Positions 13,396 through 25,938 of a stretch of 64,000 nt of DNA are shown one piece after another (position 1 is the first letter of the stretch; every line of letters starts with the position of its first letter). The stretch is from positions 18,965,275 to 19,029,274 of the forward strand of contig CM065179.1 of assembly GCA_033026295.1 (NCBI GenBank), given 5' to 3'. The translations under genes and the position numbers were made by a program. The DNA comes from Channa striata. Lineage: Eukaryota; Chordata; Actinopteri; Anabantiformes; Channidae. Under the pieces are notes generated by a model that did no database searches, had not been told where the DNA came from, and saw only the letters and a list, made by a program, of their open reading frames with translations.

Positions 13396-16300
13396 TGGAT
13401 AGCTCTTTATTTTATATATAAAATATATATATATATATATATATATATTTTTTTTATTTTATTTTAAAAATGTTTGAATAAACAGAATGCCCTGTGTGGA
13501 CTAATATAATACAGATTACATTACATTCTGTTAGCTTTGGACTCTGTCTGTCTTATGCCTCGTGTATGTTGGGAATAATGATTTCTCAATGACTCCAAAG
13601 TCCAGGAGACACCAGGACCTGACCATTAACCATCCCTCTCCTCTCCTCATCAGCTCCAACAAGTGCGGCTGCTGTGACCAGTGCTGCAGACCATGTGTCT
13701 GCTTCCAGCATGAACTCCACCAGTCATCCTGCTCCTGGACTAAATGACTCAAATTCAAATGTGACCAGCAAGATGAATGCAGTTCTGGAAACCTCCTCTC
13801 TGACACCTGAAGCAAAGAATAATAATGGTAAAAATTCAGACATATAGTAAGCTTTTTGAAACTGGAAAATGTGTTTATGGTTTGTTAGTTGTAAAGTTTT
13901 GTCACATTTCACAAGAAATATTTTATTATTATTATTCATTATCTAGACATTTAGAAGCAGGTTGCTCTTGATTGATGAGGTCTGTGTAACAAAGTCTTAT
14001 CTCTATTGTCCATATTCAGTTGTGGGCCACGGGGGGAGTGAGAGGGTTTAAGTGTTGAAAGTTGTGCTACAAACACAACACAGGCAAAGAGGCAAAACAA
14101 ATGAGAGGTGAGAAGGACCAGCTGCAAAGAAGGTCAGAATGTCAGAGAGGTGTAACAAAGAAACAAAGTAAAAGAAGCAAATGAAAAGGTATGAATGAAT
14201 TTATTAAAATGGGGCGTGATCTGTTGGAGGAGCTATGGTAAAATATCCTGGGAGGAACAGCTCAGATGCAGTGGTGTTGACAAGAGAAGTGATTACTGCA
14301 GTGTGACTTTTCACAAGGGACTGAGAAAGGTACTGTCGACGTGAAGGCCTCCTCTGATATACACACTCTGTTGCAGACGTTGGCACTTATTCACACATTA
14401 GACTCATCAACATATTCCTGGATGTGCACATATTTTTTTTTTTTTGCCATGCAAATATCTGCAGTTATATTAGTCCATATTTTGATATCTGATTCTAGTC
14501 TTGTCTGTCCACACGAATGCAACCAAGGTAAATAGATTTTCCTCTGTGCTTTCCAAAGCATTGAAAATGCACTTAAACAAAGCCAAGAGTCTACTGCCAT
14601 AGAAGCAGCTCTGTAAGGCAATGAAATGGAAATAGTCATAGTAATCATGCTAATGCCAACTAAAATAAGAATTCCAATTATGTTGTAGGTATTAAAGTAA
14701 AGTAAAGTAAAGGTTTGCTAAAGGGATCTGATGATGATACAAAGTGAAAAAAATGAAAGGATTATCAAAGTGATTACAAATCATCATAAGGAGAAGGAAA
14801 GTGTCAGTTCAAAATCTCTCGACCATTTGTTGCGGCATGATCAAGTCCTTTCACTGAACAGCAGAAAAGTCAGTCTCCTGGTGGCGTTGGAGGAAAAAAA
14901 TCAAATCATCTATGTTGTTAAGACTTTTGGGGCGTACATGAATTTCTACTTAAACCTTAATCCATTTGAAAGTTGTTGCAATATTTCAGTTTGGACCAAA
15001 GTAGTTGGTAACAGATACGGCCATGCTGCAGTGCATGTTCTGATAATCCACAGAACACAAGGTCAACGATTTTGCTAGAAACTAATTTCACTGATAGGAG
15101 GAAGTCAGTATGAGAATGCAATTTATCTTTCAAATAAATATAATTTAAATATTTCAAATGTAATTTGCAAATGCTGTAAGGAGAGTAAAGTAAGTGGAGT
15201 AAGTAAAGTCTGTATTTCTTTCTCGTATTAGAGTAGATACAGAAAAAACTGAGAGAGAAAGACAGAGTTGATCTACATGTATAGATATCTTTATAAAAGA
15301 AAACTAAAATATGCTTCTTGTTATTGTAGTCAAATTGTTTGCTTAATTTCTCATTCATTGTTATGTCAGACACAATGTGAACTTGCAAAATACATCAAGG
15401 CTCGTGTTAGCATGCTGATTATATACAGGCTGCAGTATTTCAGCATGACAGAAAAATCTTTGCCTAGTAGAATTAAAGTCGTCTGACAGATATGTTTCAC
15501 TTTGTCTTTCGCTAGATACCACCAGCTCTGCCTCAGTGACTTCTTTAGGGAACAACGCAACCATCCCATACATACTCCCCGCAACAAGCCTCCCCCACAA
15601 GGCTGACAACACCTCCAAAGACACAACAAACACCACTGCCCCATCACATGAGCGATCAACGGCCAATACCGCCACCACGACTCCTACTGCTACCAGGAAC
15701 CAGTCCAGTTCACCACCCAGCAACAGCTCCGCTCCAGAGCTCTCCAAAAATGAGACGCAGACGCTCACAACCCCACGCGCATCGGAGACAGAGAGAACCC
15801 ATGGCCAACCACAGTCCGCCATCAGCCCCAACACCGAGGCCAAAGCCCATGTTGACAGCCCAACTCAGCTCAACGTTGGCGGAGAGAGTAAGTGCATAAA
15901 ATCTTCTAATATAAATTTGTTTTGGACAATTTAGTGGCTGGACACTGACAGAGCCAGACGTGGACTGGCCTTACAACAAAGGGGAAGCTGTTCTTTGTAT
16001 TCCAGCACAAGCCAGTCCTCACTTCTACACACACAGACACAATCTCACATCACGCCCCCCCCACATCTCCACATCTTCTACGGGTGCTGTCACCACCAAG
16101 CACACCACAATTATGCTTCTGTTTGGGAGAGACTCAGTCATGAGACTCAAAGCCTCGGGAATGCTTGTTTTCCTTGTTTTTCTGCCTCTCTCTTTTTCTC
16201 GCTCCCTCTGTCTGTCTGTTAAATGACCTACACATGTAGAGTTTATCGACATTGTGAATATACAGAATATACACAGAAAGTCTGTGTCCAGGCTGAAAGG

Positions 16301-18227
16301 AACAGAAAGAAAAGATGCTGCCTGCTTCAGTACAGCTAAAATATCAAATCTCCTCCCCTCTCACTCTGTGTGGTTTTATTAGGCCACGCTTGGCACCTTG
16401 CCTCTTTCCATTAGCCAGAGGAACCGGGAGCTTTCACTGCTCTGTGGTTGTTGTTACTTTCAACCAGATGACATAAAAAATGGCTAAGTTTACAAAACAG
16501 TCTTCCATAGCAACACCCATGTACAGAAATGCACTGCAAAAACACTGACACAAACTCCCCCAGTCCAGAAATGTCCAAAGAAATAGGCATGAACATAAAA
16601 TAGGTGTAAGGTTATGTTCCAAGAGAGCACTCTGAGATAAACTGAAATCGTACTGTACACTATGTAAATGTCTTGATCCTAAATTGTTAAAATGCACCAT
16701 ACATTTTCTTGTTTAACAGTGAGCTCCATTACTGTGCAGGCAAGCTTAACATCATCATCCTGTGTTTGACATTTCTGTCCTAGGCTACATGATGAACACT
16801 CAAGCTTAACATGCTGCTGTAGAATTTATATTTAGCTCCAGGCGCAGTCAAACTACTACTTTAGAAGCTATAATTGTGCTATTTGCACCATGTAAATTCC
16901 ACCCAAATCTGTGCATCGGTGGACCCTGCTGATGTGTCTCCATTGCTTATGTTTACAGAAAAATGGAGCCAAAGTCTCCCAAATCAAACCCCCTCCTGGC
17001 TGGCCTGGTGTCAGCCTTCATCATCACTGCTGTCATCATTGCTCTGCTCATCTTCATCAAACTGCGTCGAAGAAACAACCGACCAGAATTCCGCAGGCTG
17101 CAGGATCTACCTATGGTGAGCACGGCCACGGCATCCCAGCAACACCTACCTCAGTCTCTGAGATATTGTTATGCACAGGGAGATATACTGTTACATCTCC
17201 CCAGTGCTTATGCAGCATAACTGCTGGGTTACTGCTACAAACTAGATGGGTACCAATGTCTAATCAGACAGCCTTTGCAAATTTAGAAGTCATAGACCAT
17301 TTACTAATGCTTTAAAAATGAGTTATACGCAGGTTTTACGAACAGCACCCTGGCCACCCAGTTTAGTGTTTATCGTCCTCTAGTTTTGGTTTGGTTAGCT
17401 TTTATCAGCTCTTCAGTTTGACAGAAATGCTTCTCCAAGCAACAGTAGACCTCTGACCTTCTGGTAAACAGCAGCAGGACTGAATTTTGATTAACACCTT
17501 ATCAACAAAAAACAACAAGTCCAACTTTTACAGAAAAGACCCCAACACTATGCTTAAAATGCATAAAATTACCCAAAAAACTTCTGAACATTTCACTCAA
17601 TAATATCATTCTAACATTTCATTTTGTATAATTAAACAATATTTTATTCCCTAATTTTAGTCTGGGGCACAAGCTCAACATAGGGTGGCATTTTAAAAAT
17701 GATTTAAAAGGTTTTAAACTCAAATTTACAAACCTTTTGAAAATAATAATCCTTAATGCTTTGCTGGAATAATGTGCCTGGTTGCAACTGCTACAGTTCA
17801 TTGTGACAAAAGATATGAAACCAAATAATAATATTATTATTATTTTATATATATAAAAATTGTGTTTTTTGTTCTGTTTGTTTTAAAATGTTTAAAGTAA
17901 GTACCTACCACCTTCTGTATCTGGCAGTTGATGATTCTGGGGGTGACATGTCAGATTTTGGGTGGGGCCAGTGCTAAATAAAACATTAGTGAGACATCAA
18001 TTATCTATTAATTATTAACCATTAATCAAGCTACTAATTATAATTTAGAATTTTTTTATAAAGGCAACCTATTAGAAAGTGGTACCAAAAAAAAAACAAT
18101 TGTACAATCTAAAAATGAAGCACTTGTGCACTTCTTTATTTTTGGACTTATTTGCTATTTTACTTCACTTTTGTAATTTCTGCAGGATGATATGGAAGAC
18201 ACACCCTTATCCATGTACACCTACTGA
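7739..18227 (+). CDS. Mucin-like single-pass type I membrane protein, unrecognised
   Basis: Five exons are inferred: 7739-7808 (ATGATG start; signal peptide MMEPKVWFALCALLLMNVG, cleavage likely before AEQ), 13654-13827, 15516-15887, 16959-17115 and 18186-18227 (stop TGA). Exons 2 and 3 encode about 180 residues rich in Ser, Thr, Pro and Asn, with many N-glycosylation sequons (NST, NDS, NVT, NAT, NTT, NQS, NSS, NET): a stiff, heavily glycosylated ectodomain with no folded domain I recognise. Exon 4 encodes a transmembrane helix (LLAGLVSAFIITAVIIALLI), a basic stop-transfer KLRRRNNR, and a short tail; exon 5 adds DDMEDTPLSMYTY. Exon junctions 1-2, 2-3 and 4-5 are in phase. Junction 3-4 is not in phase if the strong GTAAGT donor is used; a donor 4 bases downstream (GTGCAT), or an unseen small exon, restores it. 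A role at the cell surface is inferred from architecture only; ectodomains of this kind diverge fast, so orthology would have to rest on the TM and tail. Confidence 0.7.
9041..9118. repeat. Perfect long palindrome (hairpin) in an intron
   Basis: Bases 9046-9079 are the exact reverse complement of 9080-9113, giving 34-bp arms with no spacer, centred on AAGATCTT. Allowing one mismatch the arms extend to 9041-9118. It lies in intron 1 of the mucin-like gene. It could be a tiny MITE-like inverted repeat, a recent inverted duplication, or an assembly or library fold-back artefact. Confidence 0.85.
10614..10692. repeat. (TA)n microsatellite, two blocks
   Basis: Two TA tracts, 10614-10645 and 10666-10692, separated by about 20 bases and followed by A and T runs. 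They abut the 3' end of the minus-strand LINE and may be its tail or part of its target site. Confidence 0.9.
10693..13316 (-). mobile_element. Broken non-LTR retrotransposon with restriction-like endonuclease (Rex6/R4-like)
   Basis: Reading the minus strand, the following parts are visible in order. The reverse-transcriptase palm motif LLYMDDIKLYA has its catalytic YMDD at 12171-12182. A thumb segment contains GMSFGLDKCGRMV (about 12050-12091) and DSYKYLGIPQANGNHEEAAR. A long open frame at 10878-11780 carries a Cys/His knuckle (CRLC...H...C) and a restriction-like endonuclease core: the PD dipeptide at 11067-11072 and a following Asp at 11022-11024 within VVIDVAIPSD. The C-terminal reading frame is broken again near 10870 and resumes in another frame to about 10745. 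Several frameshifts (near 11780, 11930 and 12150) make it inactive. The 5' part (12340-13300) is rearranged. The PD...D endonuclease rather than an APE-type endonuclease suggests the R4/Dong/Rex6 group known from fish; the exact clade is inferred. It lies antisense in intron 1 of the mucin-like gene. Confidence 0.85.
13321..13449. repeat. (TA)n microsatellite at the 5' side of the LINE
   Basis: A TA tract of about 36 units at 13321-13393, then 30 bases of unique sequence, then a second TA tract at 13423-13449. With the tracts at 10614-10692 this places (TA)n on both sides of the LINE. Confidence 0.95.
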
Positions 18228-21200
18228 TGAAGGCATCACTGAAATTTTTTTGCTGGGCAAATACTCTCCTTCAGTCCGGGCTCATGCCACAGCGGTCGAC
18301 AAACCATTTTTCTCCTCCGGAACCTTCACCAAATACAAAATGTCCTGGGTAGGCGCAAGCAAATTTCTGGATTGCTTTCATTTATCCAGATCACTGACAT
18401 GTAGGTAAGGACTTGGCTGAAGCTGCAGTGGACAATGAAGGCATCACCTATCAGGGGATCCTTTTTGAAAAAATCTATTTTGGTGTTTGCAGTTACAAAT
18501 TAGGGTTAAATACTGTAGGCTTAATAATTTCCAGCCCATCTTTTGGGGTTGTGTAATATTTTTTGATTCCCTAGAGTTAAAAGGGGTAGGTGTAAAGCAT
18601 CACTGGAACTGTTTACACCTGTGCATAGATTTAGCCTGTCCTGCCTTACTCGCACACAGGGGCACTGTTCTGATTGTCTTGTTTTCAGATAATGTTGTAA
18701 GGCCTGATCTAACAGAGAAGGCAAATGAGCAGAACAAACAGTTTGACTCTTCTGTTAATGAGGTTGCACTTTATTTTTCACGAGTGGAGAGAAACATTTT
18801 TGTGCATGAGAGAAATAAAGTTTTGCTTGTGTGTGTAAATGCAGGCACAGCGGTGTGTGCTTTGTTGGTGTGCATGTCTGTGTGTGTATATGTTAAGGTT
18901 GCATGGATGATTGTGTTTAAAGGAACAGCAGGTGATATTTAGAAATTTGTTTTCTGTGTTAACAGTACTGCTGCCTTTTGTCTTGATTTTGACATGTGCA
19001 GTGTTTGATTTTTCTTTCCTCAAGTCTTTATGCCCAGGAGAGTGCCTTATGCTCTATAGGAATAATGTTTAATTATTACTGGCTTTATAATCATACCAAC
19101 TAACAGCCCGATTAACCAGTTTCCCAGGGCCTTTTGGGATTCCTGTGGCACTCAGGGCCAGAGAGCTGCTCTGACTTGCCTGGTTTAGATATTTGCCTGT
19201 AGCATGAGGCACTCATTCATACAGTGACAGTTGCAAGAAAATAACCAGCGGCCTTTCCACACAGTGTTAGCATTGTCCTGTTCACTGTAAATACTACTGA
19301 TGATTGCATCATGCAAAGACAACCTTCAGAAACTTTTCATTTTAGTTGCTGCTTTTGCATTGAGCATATACAAACATACAGTATTGTTGTGTGGACTGAC
19401 CTGACAACAAATTGGGCCCAGTAGGAATTGAGTTGACTTTCTATCAGTCTCGCCATATGCTGTACTTGCTCTGCAAATGTGAATGGAAATGAGACACATG
19501 CAGGACAACAGAATGACCCACATTGAAACAATTTTTTAAGTCTATGTACTTATATGTCAAGATGTCTGAAGGGTGTGAGTTGGAGCTAAAAGTTGTTTGA
19601 TATTTATTTTTTGGCCCTTGAAGTACTCCAGATAGGTGACAAATGAAACTAATCGTAATTTTGTTTTTGTCTCCAAAATGGCTTCAATGCCTTTACATTA
19701 TATAACATTTATTATACACGATTGCATTCGTATTTTAAAATCAAATCAATTCAAACCAACATCACATATTGTCAAAGGCCATGTTCACATCACTTTCACG
19801 AAAACGTTCTAGATTACACTTGAGATTGCTGATATTTGTGTTGTTTGTACATCCTGCCTTTGTTCATTTCTTTAAATGTCAAAAGTGCCCTGAATTCATT
19901 ATGAGGCTTTGCTGCCAGATGTGGTGTTTGTTCGTAATTAAAGGTTTTTCAAACCATACTCTGTATTTCTTATTCCCACTTCAGATCTGTAATAAACAGT
20001 TTGTTTCTTTAAACTCAGTATCAACAAATGCACAATCTAAGTACAACACTAATCTATAGAAGCAACCAAAGATAGCAAAGTTTCTCTCTTTCAACTTTAA
20101 TACAGACTTTCATTGTTGGAGAAAAACACCCAATTTCTCTTTAAACCTTCAGTGAATGAATTAGTGCACTGCTTTGCTACAGCACCACTGCACAGTACTT
20201 GACAAATGCAATCAAAGTGCAGCAGAAATGTCTGATTCATCAGCCACCATGTGGGCAGAGTAACAAATGAGTCTTCATTCAATGTCTCTTCAACATCAGT
20301 ATTAACAGCTGTACAAAAACAATGTGATGGAAGATGTTTAATAAAATACTGCCCATGTCTCTTTCATTTACTGTTCGAGGGAAGATAATCTGCACTTTTT
20401 CTCACAGTTAATCTTTGTGTTAAGTGAGCTGGACAGTGTCTTTCAGCCTCTATATGCACAGCTGGTGATCCCCTAACCTGGCTCTGCATTGTGGTCTGGG
20501 ATTCTTGATAGGGGGAGTCTGGCACAGTGTGACACAACTCAGCCAGAACAGTATAGAGTGATTATTCAATGCCTGAATAGAGCAGTGCATATATATTTAT
20601 AAAGAGATTGCTGTAAAGGTGAGGAGCTGCCTGTGCCTCGATAAGGATAATAGCCTTTGATTTTCCTTAGCCTTCACTTTAGCTGCATTACCAGGAATCA
20701 AAATCTCATCCCTCATCAGATTCCTTCTGAACTGAAGAGCGCCTTATGTCAAGAAGAAAAGCCCATTAAATATCCATTACCTTGCTACACTGGAAAGTGT
20801 AGCACGTGCATCTACATGAGCAACTGAATTTTAAAGCTTAAAGGAATCTTTAGGCTTGATTTATTACTGTAAATGATCTAAATGTGTTAAAATGGTGCAA
20901 AATGTTGAAGTTAATACAACACAAAGACACAGTGAAGAGTGGTGTCCTTGTGGATGCCACTGTATTTACAGGCAAAGTCCTGCCCAAAGCTTAACCACAT
21001 GAAACATTCACCTTATCCCAAAACTCTGTAATCATTACAGACCTAAAAATCTATTTTAATCCAGTCTTACGGAAAACCAGTCCTTGTGGTTTAGTGGGCC
21101 AATCACAGTGCATCTAACCATAATCCTTATAGGAGTGAGTACATATCATTAATAATGCACAAAATGCATGGAGAGGGTGAAGAAACAAAGTTCAACTGTT

Positions 21201-21706
21201 TGGATGGTGACTGATTTCAGTTTGGGGCTGAAGGTTTAGATTTAGTCAAGCTGGTGGTTTGTTTCGGTACACTGTAGTGGCAGCGAGGCTGAGTGTCACA
21301 AGGGACCAGACAGTTTAAAATGGACATCTGTTTTTAAAGTACATTTGAGAATTTCCCACACTAAAAGAGTGCCATCAGTTATGTCACAAATCTTGTCTAA
21401 GCAGGTCAGTTAAGCAACAGTAATAAACTAAATATAATTCCAAGTCTGCTGCTAATGCCTTTCCTGCCTTTGTTTTGCCTTCCCTTGGGACTACAGAGGA
21501 AATAAGCCTTATGGTTGTGTTACCCTGACTCTTAGCCTGATTTTTAAGATCTGGGCTTTGCAAAAGACAGTCAATGCTAAAATTTACTGGTCAAATCAAA
21601 TCAATTTAAAAACTTGAATATACCTCGTGTAGTGTATTGATAAGTCAGATTATTTTAAATACAGTTCCTTCCCCTATAAAATTAGAGAACTTCCCTTTGA
21701 AACAGT
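18228..21706. other. Convergent intergenic region, 3' UTRs
   Basis: No coding exon was seen in these 3.5 kb between the stop codon of the mucin-like gene (plus) and that of the CCDC163-like gene (minus). A plus-strand AATAAA at 18813-18818 is a plausible poly(A) signal for the first. A TTTATT at 20860-20865 (AATAAA on the minus strand) is plausible for the second. Open frames here are short and have no coding character. Confidence 0.5.
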
Positions 21707-24700
21707 TTAGATGTCATTAAGACTCAAGTCAGATTCTAAATCTGGGTTCACATCATCGTCCAGGAGATCATCGCCATCATTATCATTGTCCTCGTCATCC
21801 TCCAGATCAGATCCCAGACCAGCAAAATGACTCCGCCTGGACTGAATGTTCAGACGTACTTGCGGCTTCTGATGAAGAGCTGGAAAAGGTGAAGAAAAGA
21901 TCATTTCCGTGCGTCTGTTTTAACATATGCAGTTACATTACGTCGGAAGCCATTCAAATGTTCCCATAACAACTGTGTACCAGTCTGAGAGTAAATACAG
22001 GATATGTGTGTATGTGCAAATATGTGTGTATGTGTGTGTACAATCATCAAATTTGCTCTTCATGAAGCCTGACTTCATGAGCCCAAATCACTCTGGGAAA
22101 CATTTAGAGAAGAGATTGTAATCTCTTCCGGAACATCAACCTTCTGTTACAGTAAGTCTTAGGGGGAAGCAGTGCACGCAAGCACCGAGTAGAACATTTC
22201 ACAACAACCAACTGGGTTTTCAGAGAATATACACGCAGAAGGAAATAAGTGGTGTTGTTGTTACCGGATGACAACCCTCAGTTTTCTTTAACTTCTATCT
22301 TTGCTTTTATTTTCATTGCCTTTATCTTGGAACCTCCTTTGGTAATATGATCACTCATTGCGTAGAGAGCGATAAGTTTAAAAGCACACTCATCTGATAG
22401 AGCTTCAGTCATGAGACTACTACTTAAGTTTAAAGACTTAAAACCGGGGGAAACAAGTAGTCTTGTTCAGTGCAGAGGCAACGAAACGTATATTTGAACA
22501 CTTCAAAAACTCACTGATTAGCATGAGATTATCTGTTATGTTTAACCTTTAAAAATGACATGTTTTTTTTTTTTTTTTTTTTATTTTTACAGTGGTTATG
22601 TGCAGGTCTGCATCTTGGGTGGATGCCAGGCAACCAAAAGACAGGGCATAACAGTATCAATCTTTTCATCCAACTCTCTGCAAGATACCAATAAGCACAT
22701 TTTCCAAAATGTCTCACTATTCCTTTAACAAACTGTTTACTGAAATGGTAAACACACACCACTTCGCTGCACAGTGAGTCAGATCTACTGGGATGAATAA
22801 GAATGAAGGCTGAGCCAGATGTGTGGGGGATGGATGAATGTGGGAAACTACACGTCCCATCTTGCTACAACCGTCATCACTCTATATCCATTCAGCGCCC
22901 TGCATGATGTTTTATGGTGGCTGGAACATGTGACCCAATTGTCAGAACATGTTTGTGTTGCCGGTGGCAGACTTGGGAAAGTATTTGATATTGATAACTC
23001 AATACTTTGACACATGTAGGTGCAGCAGGCAACCACGTGTTGGGAGTCTTTTTCTTTTATCCTTACCAGAATCCTTGTCTTCCAGCCATGAAAGATCATC
23101 TGAACTGACCTCTGCCAGGCTCGGGGTTGGGCTAAAATCTTCAGAGTCAGAATCTGGTTCTTCAACTCTGACCTCTCTACTGTGGCTGTGAGGGACTGAT
23201 GAAGCTCCTGAATCAAACAGAAAAACGTGGTCCAGTAGTTTTATAATGTTCTATGTGAAAATGCTTGATTGTGTACGAGAAAGTCAGGAAAGGAAAGAGA
23301 CTTGCCTGATGTGTGTGCTGACAATAAATGCGTTTGTTCGTGTTCTCGAAGAGCAAGACCCCTGACCTTCTCCTTCAGTTCTGACACGGTTGTTCTGTTG
23401 CAGTATGTTAACAAACAGTATGTAAATCCACAAAACGTCGGGGCAAAACCTTAATCATACTTCTATGCACAAACATACCTAATCTGGCGGACCTCTAGCT
23501 GTGTGTGCGAATACTGTGAGACGGTTTTTGCCAGTTCAGTGCTGTGACTTCTGTAACTTTCTGTCAGCTCCTCCAAAGTCTATACAATGCACACAAAGGA
23601 AAGGTTAAGATCTAAAGGCTGCAACCACATAACCATAAGCAAACACAACTTGTGTGACACAATGAGTGTGTACTATACCTTGCAGCTGCGCTCATACTGT
23701 CTCCTTGTCTCTCTGGCCTCTGCCTGCTGGAGAAACATGTCTTCCTCCTGTCTCACTGTCAGAAGCAAAGGAAAGCAAACATTGTGAGCAAGTTTGTGCT
23801 TGCCTTTGCTCTGCGGGCCAGTCAAGGGCTTAGGACAAGTGCAGTCCCGCAGAATCAATACTCGGGCATGACATGTGTGCATGTGACTCACTTATTTGTG
23901 TTTTCAATTGGTCGACCTCTCTCCTGAGGTGCTCCAGCTCCTCTCGTCGTAGCTTTGAGCTGAAACTGGGAAAGAAAAGGCGTCATAAAAATGGTCCTTT
24001 CATTCTAGAAATCACAAAAAAAGTCACTCAGAAATTCTACATGAGGTGTAAAAAATTTCATGCCAATTGTAATTTTGTCCTATCATCAGTTTACTAAGGA
24101 GCTCCAATCCTAATGCACCTCTCCTCCAAGTTGCCTAGCGACGTGGCTCTGGTGATATGTCCCCGCAAAGTGCTCAGCTCACGTCCAACCTCTCTCCTCC
24201 ACTGCTCCATCCTTCTCTCAGCTCCTGGACTTTGTCCCCTCCTTGACTCATCCCTCTCTCTTTCCCTCTCCCTCAGTTCCATACGCAGCTTGTGAACCTC
24301 GTCTGGAAGAAAAGATGTTTACTCTTTTAGCAACCTTGTGTACAATCCAAATAATGTATTAATATTAGAGTAAGACAGTGAGAAGATGAGAGTAATAAGA
24401 TATGAACTTAGGACAGAGGTGAGGCAGCATTTTATACATCAAAATATATAGTCACAAGAAATTAATGGCAACACGGTCATGATGTTATGTTCACTAAAGT
24501 CACAAATATCAAATATCAACAAACACAATATTTTCAAGCTGATAAAACAGAAGACCATGCTTGTTTAAGTCTTTATGAAACAGACTTATTAAAAGTATAA
24601 AATGATAAGTAATTGCAATAATGTTTTAAAACCTGTTTGAACCACTTTTGATAACAGAAACCTAAAGCAAGCACTTCCTGTAACTTTGGATTAAACCTGT

Positions 24701-25938
24701 ACAATGGACTTTTTGGGATGTCTAACATGTATGGCTCTTGAGGTCATTCAACAGCATCTCTAATGGTCTGCGATGTGGGCTCTGACTGGGTCACTCCAAA
24801 AGGCAAATTTTGTGTCTCCTAAGCCACTTTGAAGTATCAATGTTGATAAAATCCATCTTTTTTATTACAATTCCCAAGGGGGTTTGAAGACTTGAAATAC
24901 CAGGATAACCTGACCCAGAATTAGGCAATCCAGGAGTACTCATTTGATCTTGGATCTGCTAGTCACCCTGGAATGAGTACCCATAGTGTAGTGCATTACC
25001 TTGAAGCATTTGAATGTGACACTGTTGTGATTGTCTCTCTCTTTCCATGTCATGGAGTTTCTGGTTGAGAGAATCAATTGCCTTGAAAAGACAACAGAGG
25101 GAGAAACTTGGAATTTTGTCAACGCTATCAACATTGTAATACAATATGTAAAAGCACCAACCCTTTGACTGCACACACCTGGCGAGATTAAACAAATAAT
25201 TACACACCTGGCTCTGTATCTGGAGCTGTGACTGGATAGCACCTAGGTCTGCCCATTGTACACCGGGAGTGAGAGAAAAGGAGGGCTTTCGAAGAAGGGA
25301 GGCTCGAGGGGGAAGAGCAGGAGGATCTGAATTATGAATGTGCTCCCTTCCTGGAAATAAATTGTGAAACAAAAAGAGGGACACAAAAAGAGGTTGTTCA
25401 CAAAAGGTTAAAAACAAATCACAAGAGTTCAAATCACTGTCTCTCCTATTATGGTATCATCTACCTTATTGTGAAATTTGACAGAGAGGAAATTACACAC
25501 ACGCTAACACACACAGAAATAGGTTATTTCCCCTTTCAGTCATATTCCAAAAATCTGATATGGTTTACCCACCATCTCCTGCTTTGGAGAATTTCCCTGT
25601 TGGGGTGAGCCTCTCCTGTGAAAACATTTCAAATTCAAAGGATTTTCCACAAAATCTCAGTATTATTATAAAAACCCAAATTACCATTATACCATTAAAT
25701 TTGGGCAGCACTGCTGCCATCTACAGATAAAATGCAATACTAACAATGGACAACTAACCACAAGATTAGTGACTCTCCACACAAACATGCTTTGATGTAA
25801 AGTAGAGGCACAATCTTACGGATTTTGTACAAGATAAGTAAAAACAGGCAAAGGCAATTCAAATTGATTTACCCTCATCTTTGCAACGCTGCCATCTGCA
25901 GCAGACAGGATAGAGCTCAGCTGATTGTCCCAGTTCAT
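21707..25938 (-). CDS. ccdc163: Coiled-coil protein, CCDC163-like, 11 coding exons
   Basis: Minus-strand exons in order of translation: 25873-25938 (ATG at 25936-25938), 25573-25615, 25208-25350, 25000-25081, 24119-24302, 23892-23965, 23679-23755, 23479-23579, 23306-23394, 23067-23207 and 21707-21879 (stop). Every junction is in phase and the total is 1,173 bases, giving 390 residues. The start MNWDNQLSSILSAADGSVAK is followed by a Pro/Ser-rich stretch, then a long Glu/Arg/Gln-rich coiled coil (about residues 90-300, for example ELREREREERD-type heptads and DMFLQQAEARETRRQYERSC), a Ser/Asp/Glu-rich linker and a very acidic C-terminus (GLGSDLEDDEDNDNDGDDLL). All introns are GT-AG except the one after 23306-23394, which uses a GC donor. 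The symbol is inferred from head-to-head position with mmachc, as in mammals, and from the coiled-coil character. No biochemical function is evident. An untranslated first exon probably ends at 26687 (donor GTGAGT). Confidence 0.8.
24660..24860. mobile_element. Decayed Tc1-like fragment in a CCDC163 intron
   Basis: The stretch around GACTGGGTCACTCCAAAAGG (about 24786-24805) and its flanks resembles a transposase-region segment of Tc1-like elements common in fish genomes. No open frame survives and no terminal repeats were found. It lies in the intron between exons 24119-24302 and 25000-25081. Recognition is from memory of the family consensus, so the limits are approximate. Confidence 0.45.
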
